Shown here: in pieces, positions 11,532 through 22,423 of the stretch | Layout of the letters: each line of letters opens with the position of its first letter | Numbering within the stretch: position 1 is the first letter of the stretch | Origin: Nymphaea colorata | Lineage: Eukaryota; Streptophyta; Magnoliopsida; Nymphaeales; Nymphaeaceae | Assembly (NCBI RefSeq): GCF_008831285.2 | Contig: NC_045140.1 | Location: forward strand, 27,856,131-27,920,130 | Direction of reading: 5' to 3' | Length of the DNA: 64,000 bases | Notes under the pieces: generated by a model | What the model saw: only the letters and a program-made list of their open reading frames with translations | Databases searched by the model: none | What the model was told of the DNA's origin: nothing | Translations under genes and position numbers: made by a program

Positions 11532-14500
11532 ATGGGGAGCAGAGGAGGCCATGCTGTGGACGATCTTCAGAGTTTCTTTGCTCGTTCCAACCGCGACCTC
11601 TCTCTCATCCGTCACAAGCTTGAGTCAGAGTTCCGCCTCGCCTACCCAGACAACGTCTCTTCTTCTTTTCCTTCTCATTGAACAAAAGTGGCATATTGGG
11701 TGGTCTTGAAATAACTCCTTTGGACATTCATGGTTGTGCGCAATTCTGATATTTTACTTGTTTCCTCTTTTGGGGTTTTGGTATGGTAACGGGCTTTCAG
11801 GTCAATCCGTTGAAGCTTGTTTCTCGCATTAAGAGGGTCGAGGAGGAGCTTTCATCGTTGCGGGAGCAATCTCGCGAACTGCTCTCTGCTAAACAGGTCG
11901 GTGGAGTTGTCGCCTTGTTCTGCGGATTGTTTCTTCAGGAATCGAATTAGCTGTTGCTTGTTATGCGTGTTTAATGTTCCTATGATTACAAAACGAACAA
12001 TTGACCCATTCAGTTGTTTTGGACTATGTGATCCTTTGAGCTTTTCATCGTAAACCTTTTGAGAATTTTATGGTTAGGTTCTAATATAGTTCCTTTTGAA
12101 TTCGTTGTTTAGTTTCGGATGTTTTGGGAGAAGTTCCTTCCTGTTGTTGCTTATTGAAATAGGATCGCTGGCCTTGTGGATAAATTCCACTTGAAGCTTA
12201 CAAAGCAAATAGATAGAGTAATTGAAAACTAAATGGGAACCTTCTGCTTTTCAGGATTTAATGGACAGAACGAGAACAACCCTTGTTGGCAATAGAGGTC
12301 TGCTTCAGCGTGTTCAAGCTTGCGCTGGTATAACTCTTAATGGTGATGGTGATGATTCAGCAATTGATCATTTGGTCCAGGTTTGTTTTGCTATCTTCAG
12401 TTTGTTTAATGAGGTCTTCTGTCTTATTTATACTCTACCTTGGATAAGCTACTTAATTATTACAATTCACATTCTCATCTTGTGTCTCTTGATCTTGAAA
12501 ATCTGAAGTGGAAAAGTCTTTTACCTTCCTGGCAACGGTCCGAGCCAATTAGTTTGACATCTCCCAAAAGTTCAAATACCTTGGTTAGCTAGAAATTTCC
12601 CTATTTTATCTTCCTATCAGGAGCCGGTTTGGTGGTTCTCTTGGGAACTTCTCGAAGAACTACTAGAACTAGAACCTGGATCAAGAGAATGGTTACATGT
12701 TTCTCTAAATCATAATCATGGCAACTTTTTCTTCTGCCCAAGGAAACCTAAGCTTGTGGAAACTTCTATGCATCAATATGGATCAAAACTTTTAGGGCGG
12801 CTTTATGAATTTCAGTAGTCAGTTCATGTCAGATTAGTACAATTGACTTGCCTAGTTATCGACTGCTCTTCTCAAAGGGAGTTAACAATTAAATTCTACT
12901 TTAAAACAGAGATTAATTGTGAAAGATGTTAGTAGATTCTGTAAGTTGGTTTGGAGGTTTTTTACAAACGTAGTTGCTGTCTGATGCTATTAAGGACGAA
13001 GGGAAAGAAATTGGCCGACTTCGAAAGCAGCGAAACTTCCGCCCGTGAAGTTTGCCCCCATGTCTTTTTGAAAAACAATTTGTGCAAGTTTGTTTCCTTC
13101 ACTTATGTAATTTTCATCTTCATCTTAAAAATTTTGGATTTTCATATATGGCCAGCGATTGCCAGTTACACAGTGAAACTGTATGTATGGTATCTTTAGT
13201 GCTAACTGCTAACATAGGATCGTGATCCTTATAGCAGACCTCAAATACTTTCATGCGTGTGATCTGTGAACTTTGACAATCAATAAATGTTCGGTTTGAA
13301 TAATAAAATAATAACTGTATCATGCCACTTGGTGTTACTAGATATTAGCGTCCATTTTGTTCCGAGTTGTACCTTTTCCTTTTTTTCTTAAAAATTCCTG
13401 TTATTTGAGCCCGTAAACTGTAAAGCTTCAGGCAAAGGTCGTGAATTGTTGATGTTCCTACACCATGATGTACTGGGGAAAGTACATGAGAATGACTATT
13501 AATGCCTTTTAAACTTCACGGATAATTAGAAAAAACATTTGTGGCGATCTATTCCAAGTGGTGCTATAGTGATGCACTCCTTGTCAGCAAGTCGCCTAAA
13601 GTAGTTCAGCAAGGAGCTCAGAGTAGCGACCAAGTATTGCCGTTGGTTCAAGCAGCTATAATGACCTTGCCACATGTCTTTCACCAATGATAGTCAGATC
13701 TAAACATCTCTCTCTCTCTCTCTCTCTCTCTCCAACTACACACATGCACGCACTCGTAGGGACCAAGCAGTTCCTCTTTCTCTCTGTTGGTGTGGGCATC
13801 AAGCGAATTTGGCAGGACTCTGAATTTCTCCACTAATCCTTGCCTGTTATTTCCTGAAGTTTGTGATGTGTTGTAGAAAACTATGGTTGAAAAGCTATGC
13901 AACTGAAAATAAACATGTAACTAAATATGCTTTAAGTTGCCCACCACAGGGCCCCCTGTTTGGCTCTGCACTCCCATGTCAAGCGAATTGGTCTCCAAAC
14001 TTTTTCTGTATCACGTGGTGTCCATGTTCAAGAGGGTAACACGAGTACATGCATAAGCGTAGGGGGTGGGGAACCGAAAAAGTAATGAAAGTGCAGCTAC
14101 CACCTACTATATCTGTAATGTAGAGAAGGGTAACGTAGTGCATTTATGATATTCCACGCTTGTTACAACTGGACTTGATTTGACACGTGAATTTTAAAAC
14201 GTACAGCAAAGCTTGTGATTCAGCATGGTTTTTTAGTCTGTCACATGAAAATTTGGGACCCCTGGTACCATGTTGAGGCATCCATGCGCATGTTTTAAAG
14301 TGCACTGTAAAACGCATAAAGAGCTCCATTGAAGACAAAACAAACTGGAATTCTCTCGCATACAGACGCAGTTTATGGGAAAAGCTACTGAACGTGCAGG
14401 CCGTGAGCAATATAAGCGCATATCCAACACTCAGAAGCAATCCAGAATGAACGCCGCCCATTTAGGAGATTTTATCTTAGTGTTCCATGGATCTGAGACG

Positions 14501-15304
14501 TTGTTGGTACAACTAAGAAATGTTTTCTGTCTGTCACTGAAAAGGTCTGTAGTTGTTCTCATTAGTCTTGGTGTGGCCGTTTGCGTTACATGGTGTGTTA
14601 CATATGTTGCATGTCTTGTGTCGTGCTCCGCCGGTGGATGGGAATTTATCAGTTGTGGTAGATTAAGTTTACCAATGCATAATGGTGGAGAATAAATGCT
14701 GACTGGAAGATAGAAACCAGAACGTAAATTGTCGATTTATGGGCTTACGCAGTCGAAGCGTTTTGCTACCTTTGGCATCTCCTAGGGTAAGAGACCCAGT
14801 TATGTTTGTGCATTCCTTTTGTCTCGTCATTCGTAAATAGCTTATTGGTGTATGACAGGTGGCTGCAATTTTGTTTTTGTTTAGGCGACAAGAAATTACC
14901 AGCATCTTATCTATCTACAAGGAATATAGCCTCTAGGCTTCAAGTTTCACATTTTTTTCTCTGACCATGTTAGGATTAGTGAATTTTGCTGCATTAGATC
15001 TTATTCTTTGTTGAACAAAGAAAAGGATACCTGGATTGCGTTTAATGCATGATAAGATGAGAAAAGGAAAGAAGTGAGGATCCTCATGTGACGTTATTTC
15101 AATTGTGACAGATAATTGATGAGTGGAATGCTCAAGTTGGACTGAGAGGAGGTTTGTATGTCCAGATACCTAATTGCGGTTTGCCTGCCCTTATTTGCAA
15201 GTCTACTTACATGTGTTCGCTTTTTCTTAGATAATGAGAAGCAATCTTCTGTGGATGAGGATGTCAATCAGTTACTCTTCTCTGCAAAAGTTCAGAATAT
15301 CTAA
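11532..15304 (+). CDS. SKA2: SKA2-like spindle and kinetochore-associated protein
   Basis: Five exons: 11532-11654, 11801-11896, 12255-12380, 15112-15151 and 15231-15304 (TAA at 15302-15304), giving 152 residues with phases closing exactly. The N-terminal 75 residues (LQSFFARSNRDLSLIRHKLE, then FRLAYPDNVNPLKLVSRIKR) align in pattern with the SKA2/FAM33A subunit: helix, an NP loop, then a long coiled-coil helix with heptads such as VEEELSSLREQSRELL. SKA2 pairs with SKA1 and SKA3 in the coiled-coil complex that couples kinetochores to spindle microtubules. The middle (DLMDRTRTTLVGNRGLLQRVQ) continues the helix; the acidic tail is less conserved. Exon 4 is only 40 nt and sits after a 2.7-kb intron, so automatic annotation may miss the last two exons. 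The exon 1 donor (AAC|GTCTCT) is weak but is the only one that joins PDN to VNPLKL. Confidence 0.85.
12381..15111 (+). other. Long intron 3 of the SKA2-like gene
   Basis: This 2.7-kb intron contains a CT array near 13709-13733 and no recognisable coding insert. Open frames inside it (for example 14375-14695) have no family signature. Nothing else is supported. Confidence 0.55.
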
Positions 15305-17404
15305 TTGCCGCAGTCCCATTTATTCACAATGATGCCTGGACGACACTTCGTAAGGCCTAGTAGTTTCACGTTTGGTAGACAGCAGAGTGCCTGTGACAAG
15401 TAGTTTTTTTTCATTTTCCCGAGCAAAGCTTCTTGTTTGTAATAGTGAAATTTATTAAAACCGTTCTGATCAAATTTTCGTAAACGTAATTTATCTCTGA
15501 TTTTGTTTGATTGCTAAGAAGATTGGCTTTTAAAACTGCTGCAACTTGGTTACTTTGTTTGGAGCATGCTCATGTTTGACTGCAGCATCTCACACCATAT
15601 ACGTCAGTGCTATGTGAAGTACTGGTCCGATAACTTCACGAAAGTTCACAGTCAAGTTATTGCAAGGAGTGTCACATGCTGTACATATTGGTATAATTGC
15701 TGCCCTCAGCTTGGATCAGGTGGTATTAGAATCACTTGTTTTACAACAGATGCCTACTTGTCTGGTTGGCATAGAGAGAAAGGCCTTACTGTCATAATTC
15801 AACTTTCATGGAGTGTCAATCCTTGCATGAGCCAATACTATGGGCTTATCACCTGAAGTCTGCGAGATACACTCAGGGCTTTACTGCCTCTGAATCGTCT
15901 TGAAATAAAAGAGAAAAAAATCGGTTCTTGACGCTTCGCCAATCCTCGCTGGAAATGAACATTAGAGAACAATGTCAATGATGTGTTCAGTATCTCATCT
16001 CACTTCCGTGCTTTCCATCATTTGTATGACACATTGATGGAAGCCAATCACGTTCAGTTTTTTGGACAAACCCACGTTGACGGGAAAAGTCATGGGCGGG
16101 TGCTGGTAGAAAATAAGCAGTTAATAGTAAGAAAACCACAACACAAGCCGCTGTATCGTGATTCATGATGGAGACATTGAAGAACAAATAGAAGTAAGAG
16201 TGTTTGAAGACAGGACTAGCATATTTCTTACAGGAATTTACCAGCGACTAAAGTTGCCAGATGGTGTATACCATAAATAGAGTCCATGGCTTCTCCCGTC
16301 TTTCTCTCTTTACTGTTAAATTAGGACATGCTTTAAAAAATAAATAAATCTGTACGGCTTGTGCGGGTCTCACCTCACTAACCTCAAGAGTCTAGGTACA
16401 ACCATCCTGAAGACTGTCTAGAGTCAGAGATTACCAACTACAGCTGATATGACAGTCCTGGGGAAGTCTAGGTACAACCATGCTGAAGACTGTCTAGAGT
16501 CAGAGATTACCAACTGACAGCTGATATGACAGTCCTGGGGAAGTGTTGTACAATACTTCAATCATTGTCCGTTCAGTTTGATCGGTGAATGACTTTGATG
16601 GCACAATAAATAATGATGTTAATATATGTGATTTGAATTGGATGTATGGTTAAGTAGCTTAAAAAAATTGAATAAAAAAAACAATATCCAATTAAAAAAT
16701 TGGGTCGCATTCAAATTTAAAAAATGACATTCGATTGGATTCAAATTCATATATACATAAATATCCGACCATATTAGGATATGGATTCAGATTAGATTCA
16801 TTTTTAAACAAATATCTTGTATCTAATGCTCTTACATTTGAAAATTAACAAAATCCGGTTCAAATTTCAAATATGAATATAAAAAATCAGATTTGAATTG
16901 TAAAATCAAATTTTGAATTCAAACTCAAATATGACTTTTCTTTATTCGTATTCAAATTCAAATATGTGAATATACGAAAAACGGATATGATTAAAGATCT
17001 CCAATCAATTGGCATCCCTAGTTGTAAGTTCAACCTTAAAATGAGAGTGTGCTTTTGGAAATGAAACAACTATAGTTGTGTACAAATTTACAATTGGCCA
17101 AAAAAAAAAAACAAATAATTATTCTTTACAAAAAGCAAAACAAAAACTATAATCATGAACAAATGTACATTTGACCCCACAGGCTCTTCAAATTTTGGTC
17201 AAATGTATCACTTTTGATGTAAGTAACTAAAGCAACTTAATTACATCAAAAGAAGCAAATGAATTCTCCGAGCTTAAACATACCATTGAAAAGAGAATCT
17301 CTCTATTTGTCTTAAATGATACGATTATTTAGTTTTTGAATTTGCATATCAATGATAGCTTAGAACACCTCAACAAAATAATGATGTAAACATGTTATCT
17401 TTTC
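15305..17404. other. SKA2 3' flank and repeat-rich intergenic DNA
   Basis: The first several hundred bases probably hold the SKA2 3' UTR. No gene is seen. A 76-bp tandem duplication occupies 16391-16543. Bases about 16650-17000 are a run of ATTCAAAT/GGATTCAGATT-type words typical of degraded plant retroelement or MITE tails. Confidence 0.45.
16391..16543. repeat. Tandem duplication, two copies of 76-77 bp
   Basis: Copy 1 is 16391-16466 and copy 2 is 16467-16543. Both begin TCTAGGTACAACCAT and end CAGTCCTGGGGAAG. They differ by one substitution near the start (CATCC versus CATGC) and a one-base insertion (CAACTAC versus CAACTGAC), so the duplication is recent. Confidence 0.93.
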
Positions 17405-17960
17405 ACTCGTCCTTGAGGTGTGTATATGTCATCTAGTCTAGATATTGGAATGTCAAATTTTTTGCAAAATATAGAAATTTTGTTTATAAGGGACTCCCCA
17501 CCATCATTTTTCAATTATTGAAGGCATTGTTTTATTTTTGCAACTAGATTCATAGTGTTAATAATATCTTGATCTTTACATTGAAGTGCTTGTAAAAAAA
17601 ATTCAGTTTTTCCAAAACTTTATTCATCAAATGCAAGCCAAACACAACATCAAAATCTTATAATTTATGTAAGAATTCAACTGCTTCAAGTTTTCCTGTA
17701 TTTGTGTTGTCTATAACAAACTCTAATGCCTCAATTACATACATGTCCATTAAACTAAGTGTAGCATCATATTAAGAAGACGAACAAGTATCACCAAGTC
17801 GTCTAAAACTTATTTCTTGATTTAATCCTCGTCCTCTTTCAAATTCACCTAACTGAAGTACTTCAACCATTCTAATGTATTATGCTTCTTGAATAAACTC
17901 TCACCTCTTGCACGAAGTAAGAAAGAAACTTGGTAACCAAGCTAATGTATCAAAAAACAT
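17405..17960 (-). pseudogene. Decayed hAT-type transposase (ZMYM1/DUF4371-like domain)
   Basis: On the minus strand, scattered frames broken by stops and frameshifts spell a collinear order of phrases typical of plant TTF-zinc-finger/DUF4371 transposase-like proteins. Examples are FERGRGLNQEISFRRLGDT near 17850-17800, then MDMYVIEALEFVIDNTNTGK, FDVVFGLHLMNKVLEKLN, and FLYFAKN with a downstream FDIP-like motif near 17450. The family normally shows the order GRGLNQE, GDTRWGSHY, FxLHLM, QALQxKDQDI, then CxxHNIxIP. Here the GDTRW segment and its neighbours have in-frame stops, so no active protein is made. No N-terminal zinc finger or C-terminal dimerisation region was found, and terminal repeats were not located. 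The identification rests on motif order, not on an alignment. Confidence 0.72.
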
Positions 17961-20878
17961 TTGCTTAAATTATACAAGTAGCTGCTTTCACCATAACTAG
18001 AAATGCATCTCAATGTTGTGTTCTTCAAGAAAAAGTTGTTAGTTGCTTTACCATTAATGTTAGCCAAGCTAGCTAACCTTCTCCCTCAGACTGCAGCTTC
18101 AACATTAGTAAAGTAAGGTAGCCATGTCATCACTGTAAGGTATGGTTGATATGTGTAGCTCATGCTAATGGCATCATCCATAACTCAAAATTAGTGCTAA
18201 TGCAAATGGCTAAGAAAAAAGATAATCTAGCAAGAACTTTGAATTCCCTTGGAGAAGCATAATGCAACAGAAAGCCAATAACGCCATCAACACAAGAAGA
18301 AAATAGGGGATATTTTAATGAATTCTTCCGAGAAATTGATTAAAAGGGAAAAAGGATCACATAAAGAAAGTCATAGAGAGAGAACATATACACAAATAAA
18401 AAAGAAGATTGAAGATAATCGGCGGCCTAACACCCCAAATGCAGCCCGACCTGACACCCTTAACCTGACCTCAGCCAGGCTAAAATTAGAAAACATATTT
18501 TTATATAAAATAATATGTAAATATAATTAATCGTAATAAAATATTATAACTATATCTAAATCAATAAAAATAATACTAAAAAAATATTATCAGGCTAAAC
18601 CGACCTTAGTATGGCCTTTTTTTTCAAACCCAAGTCAGGCTGATACCCATCGAATAGGAGGCATAGCCGAATCTTCTCCACCCTATCCCTATTAAACACA
18701 TTTTCGTCAATAAGAATCAAATTTAAATCCAAACTTGACATTGAAGTCAAATCTGCGTCTAACGGGAACAAGATCCAATTTCTATGCAAAATTGGATTGC
18801 ACATTTATTGGATCCAGGAATCAAGTTTGGGTTTGATCACCTGAAGCACATAAAGTCCAAGATTATACTCCAAATCTCTTTTGCCCTACGAGATCCAACG
18901 AAATGGGTCCAGTTGCAGCTTGATGTTTGGATCCACCAACTTTTTAGCTCGCCGGTTTCAAGGCAAATTATGGTTGAACATAAAGTTAACTAATTGCCTG
19001 TTTGGTTAACAAAGTCAACTTATAGACTACCAACAATATCTTTCCAAAATCAAAGGAAGAACTTTACTGCAAACAACAATATTAAGGAGTTCATTTAGAC
19101 AAAACGAATTGTGAACAATTCATGGCACTAATATTGATCACTGTCATGCATCTTTCCAACTTCGTTTTCCCTCAGTGTGATTAAAAGCCCAAAACTACGA
19201 ACAATCAAACTGTTTGAGTTGTCAGATATGAGCCTCACGCTTTTCCTTTTCAAAGTTGCCCTTGAATTTAGAAGCAACTATGGTACAAGAGTGCAACATA
19301 AAGTTTTCACCAAAATCGATGCACCATCTAGAAAATGGAAAAATGCATACTTGACCTATACTTAAAAATTGCAAAGCAAGAGGTTTCTTAATAAAATAAT
19401 AAAAATTAAGCAGACATTTTAATGTAAAGAAAAGACTTTGCCGTTCTCCTACATTCTAGCTTCAAAAAGTGGTACGAGCTTCATCCTTACCCTTCTAAGT
19501 CTCTCCTATCCCTTCATCCAGATCCTTAAGAGAAGATCTGACCCTTGATTTGCACTTGAGTTGGAAGAGAATCCCCACATTTGGAATCATTAACCATCCC
19601 TAGATCCCAGCCACATCACATCCCACTTACCACCTTTGAATTTTCAGCCTTAGATCTAGAGGATTATCCTAGGTTCAAGTGTAGGAGTCCACCTTTGTGA
19701 TCCCTAACCCTCCTTAGTTCCTCATTAGCTTTCTCATTTAAACCCAAGCCACTCTTTCAATCATCCTTGAACCTAACCACCAGTTCCTAATCATCATTTT
19801 ACATTCTCTTGTCTTAAGCCACCTCTTTCCAGACCTCACACCCTTAGATCATCTTCCCTTACACCGTAGCCGAAGCCGTCCAAGCCCCTATCGCTCCTAA
19901 CCGGCCCTAAGCCAGCCACACTTAGGATCATTACCAAGCTCTATGGCCGAGCTTTCCACTATTGACTGTAGTTAGGTAATTCCTCAGCTAAGACCAAGCT
20001 GAATCCACCCATCCCCAGCCACAACTACAGCATTTGGTGTGCACCCTTGGGCATTTCATCCACTCGCCCAACCGAATTGAGGTTGCTATCACCAAGCAAC
20101 CAGATCCCGTGTGCTACCACGACACTCAGCCAGGTGGACTGAGCTAAGAGGCTCTCTCTCAGCTATATCTAAAGCCTACTGCTACACCCGGAGCAGCAAC
20201 ACTTGTATCAGCTCCGTCAAAACCAGCAGCAGCAACCGAGTTGAAGAGAAGACATCAAAGGCTTTACTGGCGATCTTCTCCAACTTGGCGTTGCAGCAAC
20301 CTGACGTCTGGAATTCATCCTCAGCAGCACCTACAGCAGATCATCAAAGAATTCCAGAAGATTCATCAAATGAACCCCGAGCAAGCCTTGGGGAGGTACT
20401 TCATTTAGACTAGTTAGATTTGCTATTTTCCTTACATAGTTTTGAATCGCTTCCGCATTTGTCCAGTATTCCTCTAGTTTTCCGGTGGCCTAGAGCCTAA
20501 GAACCGGCTATAAGGAGTGTGTTGGTCTGAGTCTAGCCTTAGTTTCCTCTTTGAGTTGTTGGTTCAATCTTTAGGTGTCTTTAGACTCGTGTGGACCCTC
20601 TAGGAGGATCTTGGGTGTAGGATCGACCCTAAGAATCGGGCTGTCGCCTATACTGGGGTTAGGTCCTATCACTGCCTTTGAGATGGGCATTTATTTAGTC
20701 AACATTGGACCTATATTGAATCTGCACTGTATGCACACATAATCAAGGATATAATGTTTTCTTTTCCTAAGGAGGCGTTTGATATATCTAGAATCGTAGA
20801 ATTTTAGAATCAAATTGCATATTCTTTTAAAAAAATAGAATTATTAAACAAACCTCCTATTTTGTATCTAGAATTAGG
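17961..20878. other. Gene-free repeat-derived stretch including a C-rich block
   Basis: There are no intact genes. Bases 18430-18680 contain GACCTGACACCC and GATACCCATCGAATAGG words common in degraded plant LTR elements. Bases about 19440-20700 are markedly C-rich and A/T-poor on the plus strand compared with the flanks, with short repeated CCTTAG/CAGCCAC words. This resembles an LTR or untranslated leader of an LTR retrotransposon, but no gag-pol frame is present. The 100-residue frame at 20111-20413 has no recognisable domain. Confidence 0.4.
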
Positions 20879-20931
20879 AAACAAATGCCCTCCCACGTTC
20901 TGTACAGACGCACGTGGGAGGGCATTTGTTT
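20879..20931. repeat. Perfect 20-bp inverted repeat (hairpin)
   Basis: The left arm at 20879-20898 (AAACAAATGCCCTCCCACGT) is exactly complementary to the right arm at 20912-20931. The 13-nt loop itself contains the palindrome TCTGTACAGA. The whole structure sits at the edge of a small AT-rich block with weaker inverted similarity (GGAGGCGTTTG near 20771 and CAAACCTCC near 20850). It could be a MITE core, a cruciform-forming site or a small-RNA hairpin. Confidence 0.9.
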
Positions 20932-22423
20932 CATTATAATTAATGCAACAAAAATCGGATGTTGGTTTACGCCTGTCTATATCTATGATGGCTTTTCTCT
21001 CTCTCTCTCTCTCTCTCTCAAGTGGTTAACTGCTGCAAGTAGGGAAGATGGATCAATTATCTAGAGTAATGGCTATTGAGATGTGGCTGATCGCTGAGTT
21101 CCACCTCCATAAATGATTCATACAAATCGCACCTGTTGAGAGAATAATATCTACTATAATACTATATAATGATAAGGCCTATTTTCGTAGCTGACCAATA
21201 GGCAATTGCTGCAAATTTCTCTATGATTGTGAATACAACCAAATTTATGCACATTCCAAACACTTAAAAGTCCTCATATCAGGTTTATTGTCATATTCCA
21301 TTTGTAGTCGTGGATCATTCTACTAGCATTTTGTCTAACTATTACAAACTTGACTAGCATCAGCAGTCAATGGAAAGTCGAACAAGTGGATAGGATAGTT
21401 GCATACAGGGGCGAGCCAAATGGAGGCTGGGTTTTGTGGGTTGAATTTGGTTAGGGCCAAACTGAACTCACATTCAAAAAATACGTGAAAGCAACAAAAA
21501 AAATTTCAATTTTTATACTGTATTTTTTTTTTTCATTTAGCTGGGTGGGGCCATGCATATGCCTACCAAGACAAAATTTCACCATAAACAAACATTGTAT
21601 AATATTAATTAAGTAAATATTAGATCTGATTCTTGGCAATTGTCTTTTCTCAACAAAAAAGAACATGTGAAAGCTCCAAGACTCAAATAAAAAGAACTAC
21701 TTGGAAGGCAAGGGAAAGTAAAAATTTGTCCACCTAATCCAAGTTATACTGTCTCAACGAGGACCATGTTCACGGGCGCCTTATCGTGTGAACTTAAAAA
21801 AAGGTTCCACAGAAAAAATCTTCATTTTTGGTTGGAGGTATTGTTCATGCACTTCAAGAATGCTTTGAATACAGAAAAAGGTTTCTTCAAGTATTGTTCT
21901 TTTATAATAAACATTCCAATGCAACCTGCTGGTTTTATTCAAAATGGATCAATGATTAGAAACAATCGAAGCAAAAATGCAATTTTGCACTGAAGCCTAC
22001 ACAGTCAATTCATCAGGGACATTTTGCAGCTCAACTGCTTTTTGACAGACCTACGAACTGTTGAAGATAATCCACAGTCAAAGTAGTAAAGAAATCCAAG
22101 GAACAATCCTGCCAACTATTATTCATGCTATCAACAACAACAGTACGTAAGCAGGAAGCCTGACAATTCACAATTCTACCATGGGCTACAAGAAATGCAA
22201 AACCATAGTCATTGAAGCTCCTTAGTCATGATTAGACGTCTTGCGATGGCTGCATTCTACCTACTGGAGAAAGCATCCTTCAGAGTGGGCAGACAGTTAC
22301 ACAAGCTTATCAACAGTAGCCAATTTCTCACTTAGTATTATGCTAAATATCTTCTGCTACGCAACAAAAATCAACTGTAGCAATGGCATTTTCAAGGACT
22401 TTTCTTAGGTGTATAGTTATCCT
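20932..22423. other. Intergenic, 3' side of the Rossmann-fold gene
   Basis: There is a CT array at 20996-21019. The remainder is AT-rich without a recognisable gene. The last few hundred bases before 22424 should hold the 3' UTR of the minus-strand gene. Confidence 0.45.
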
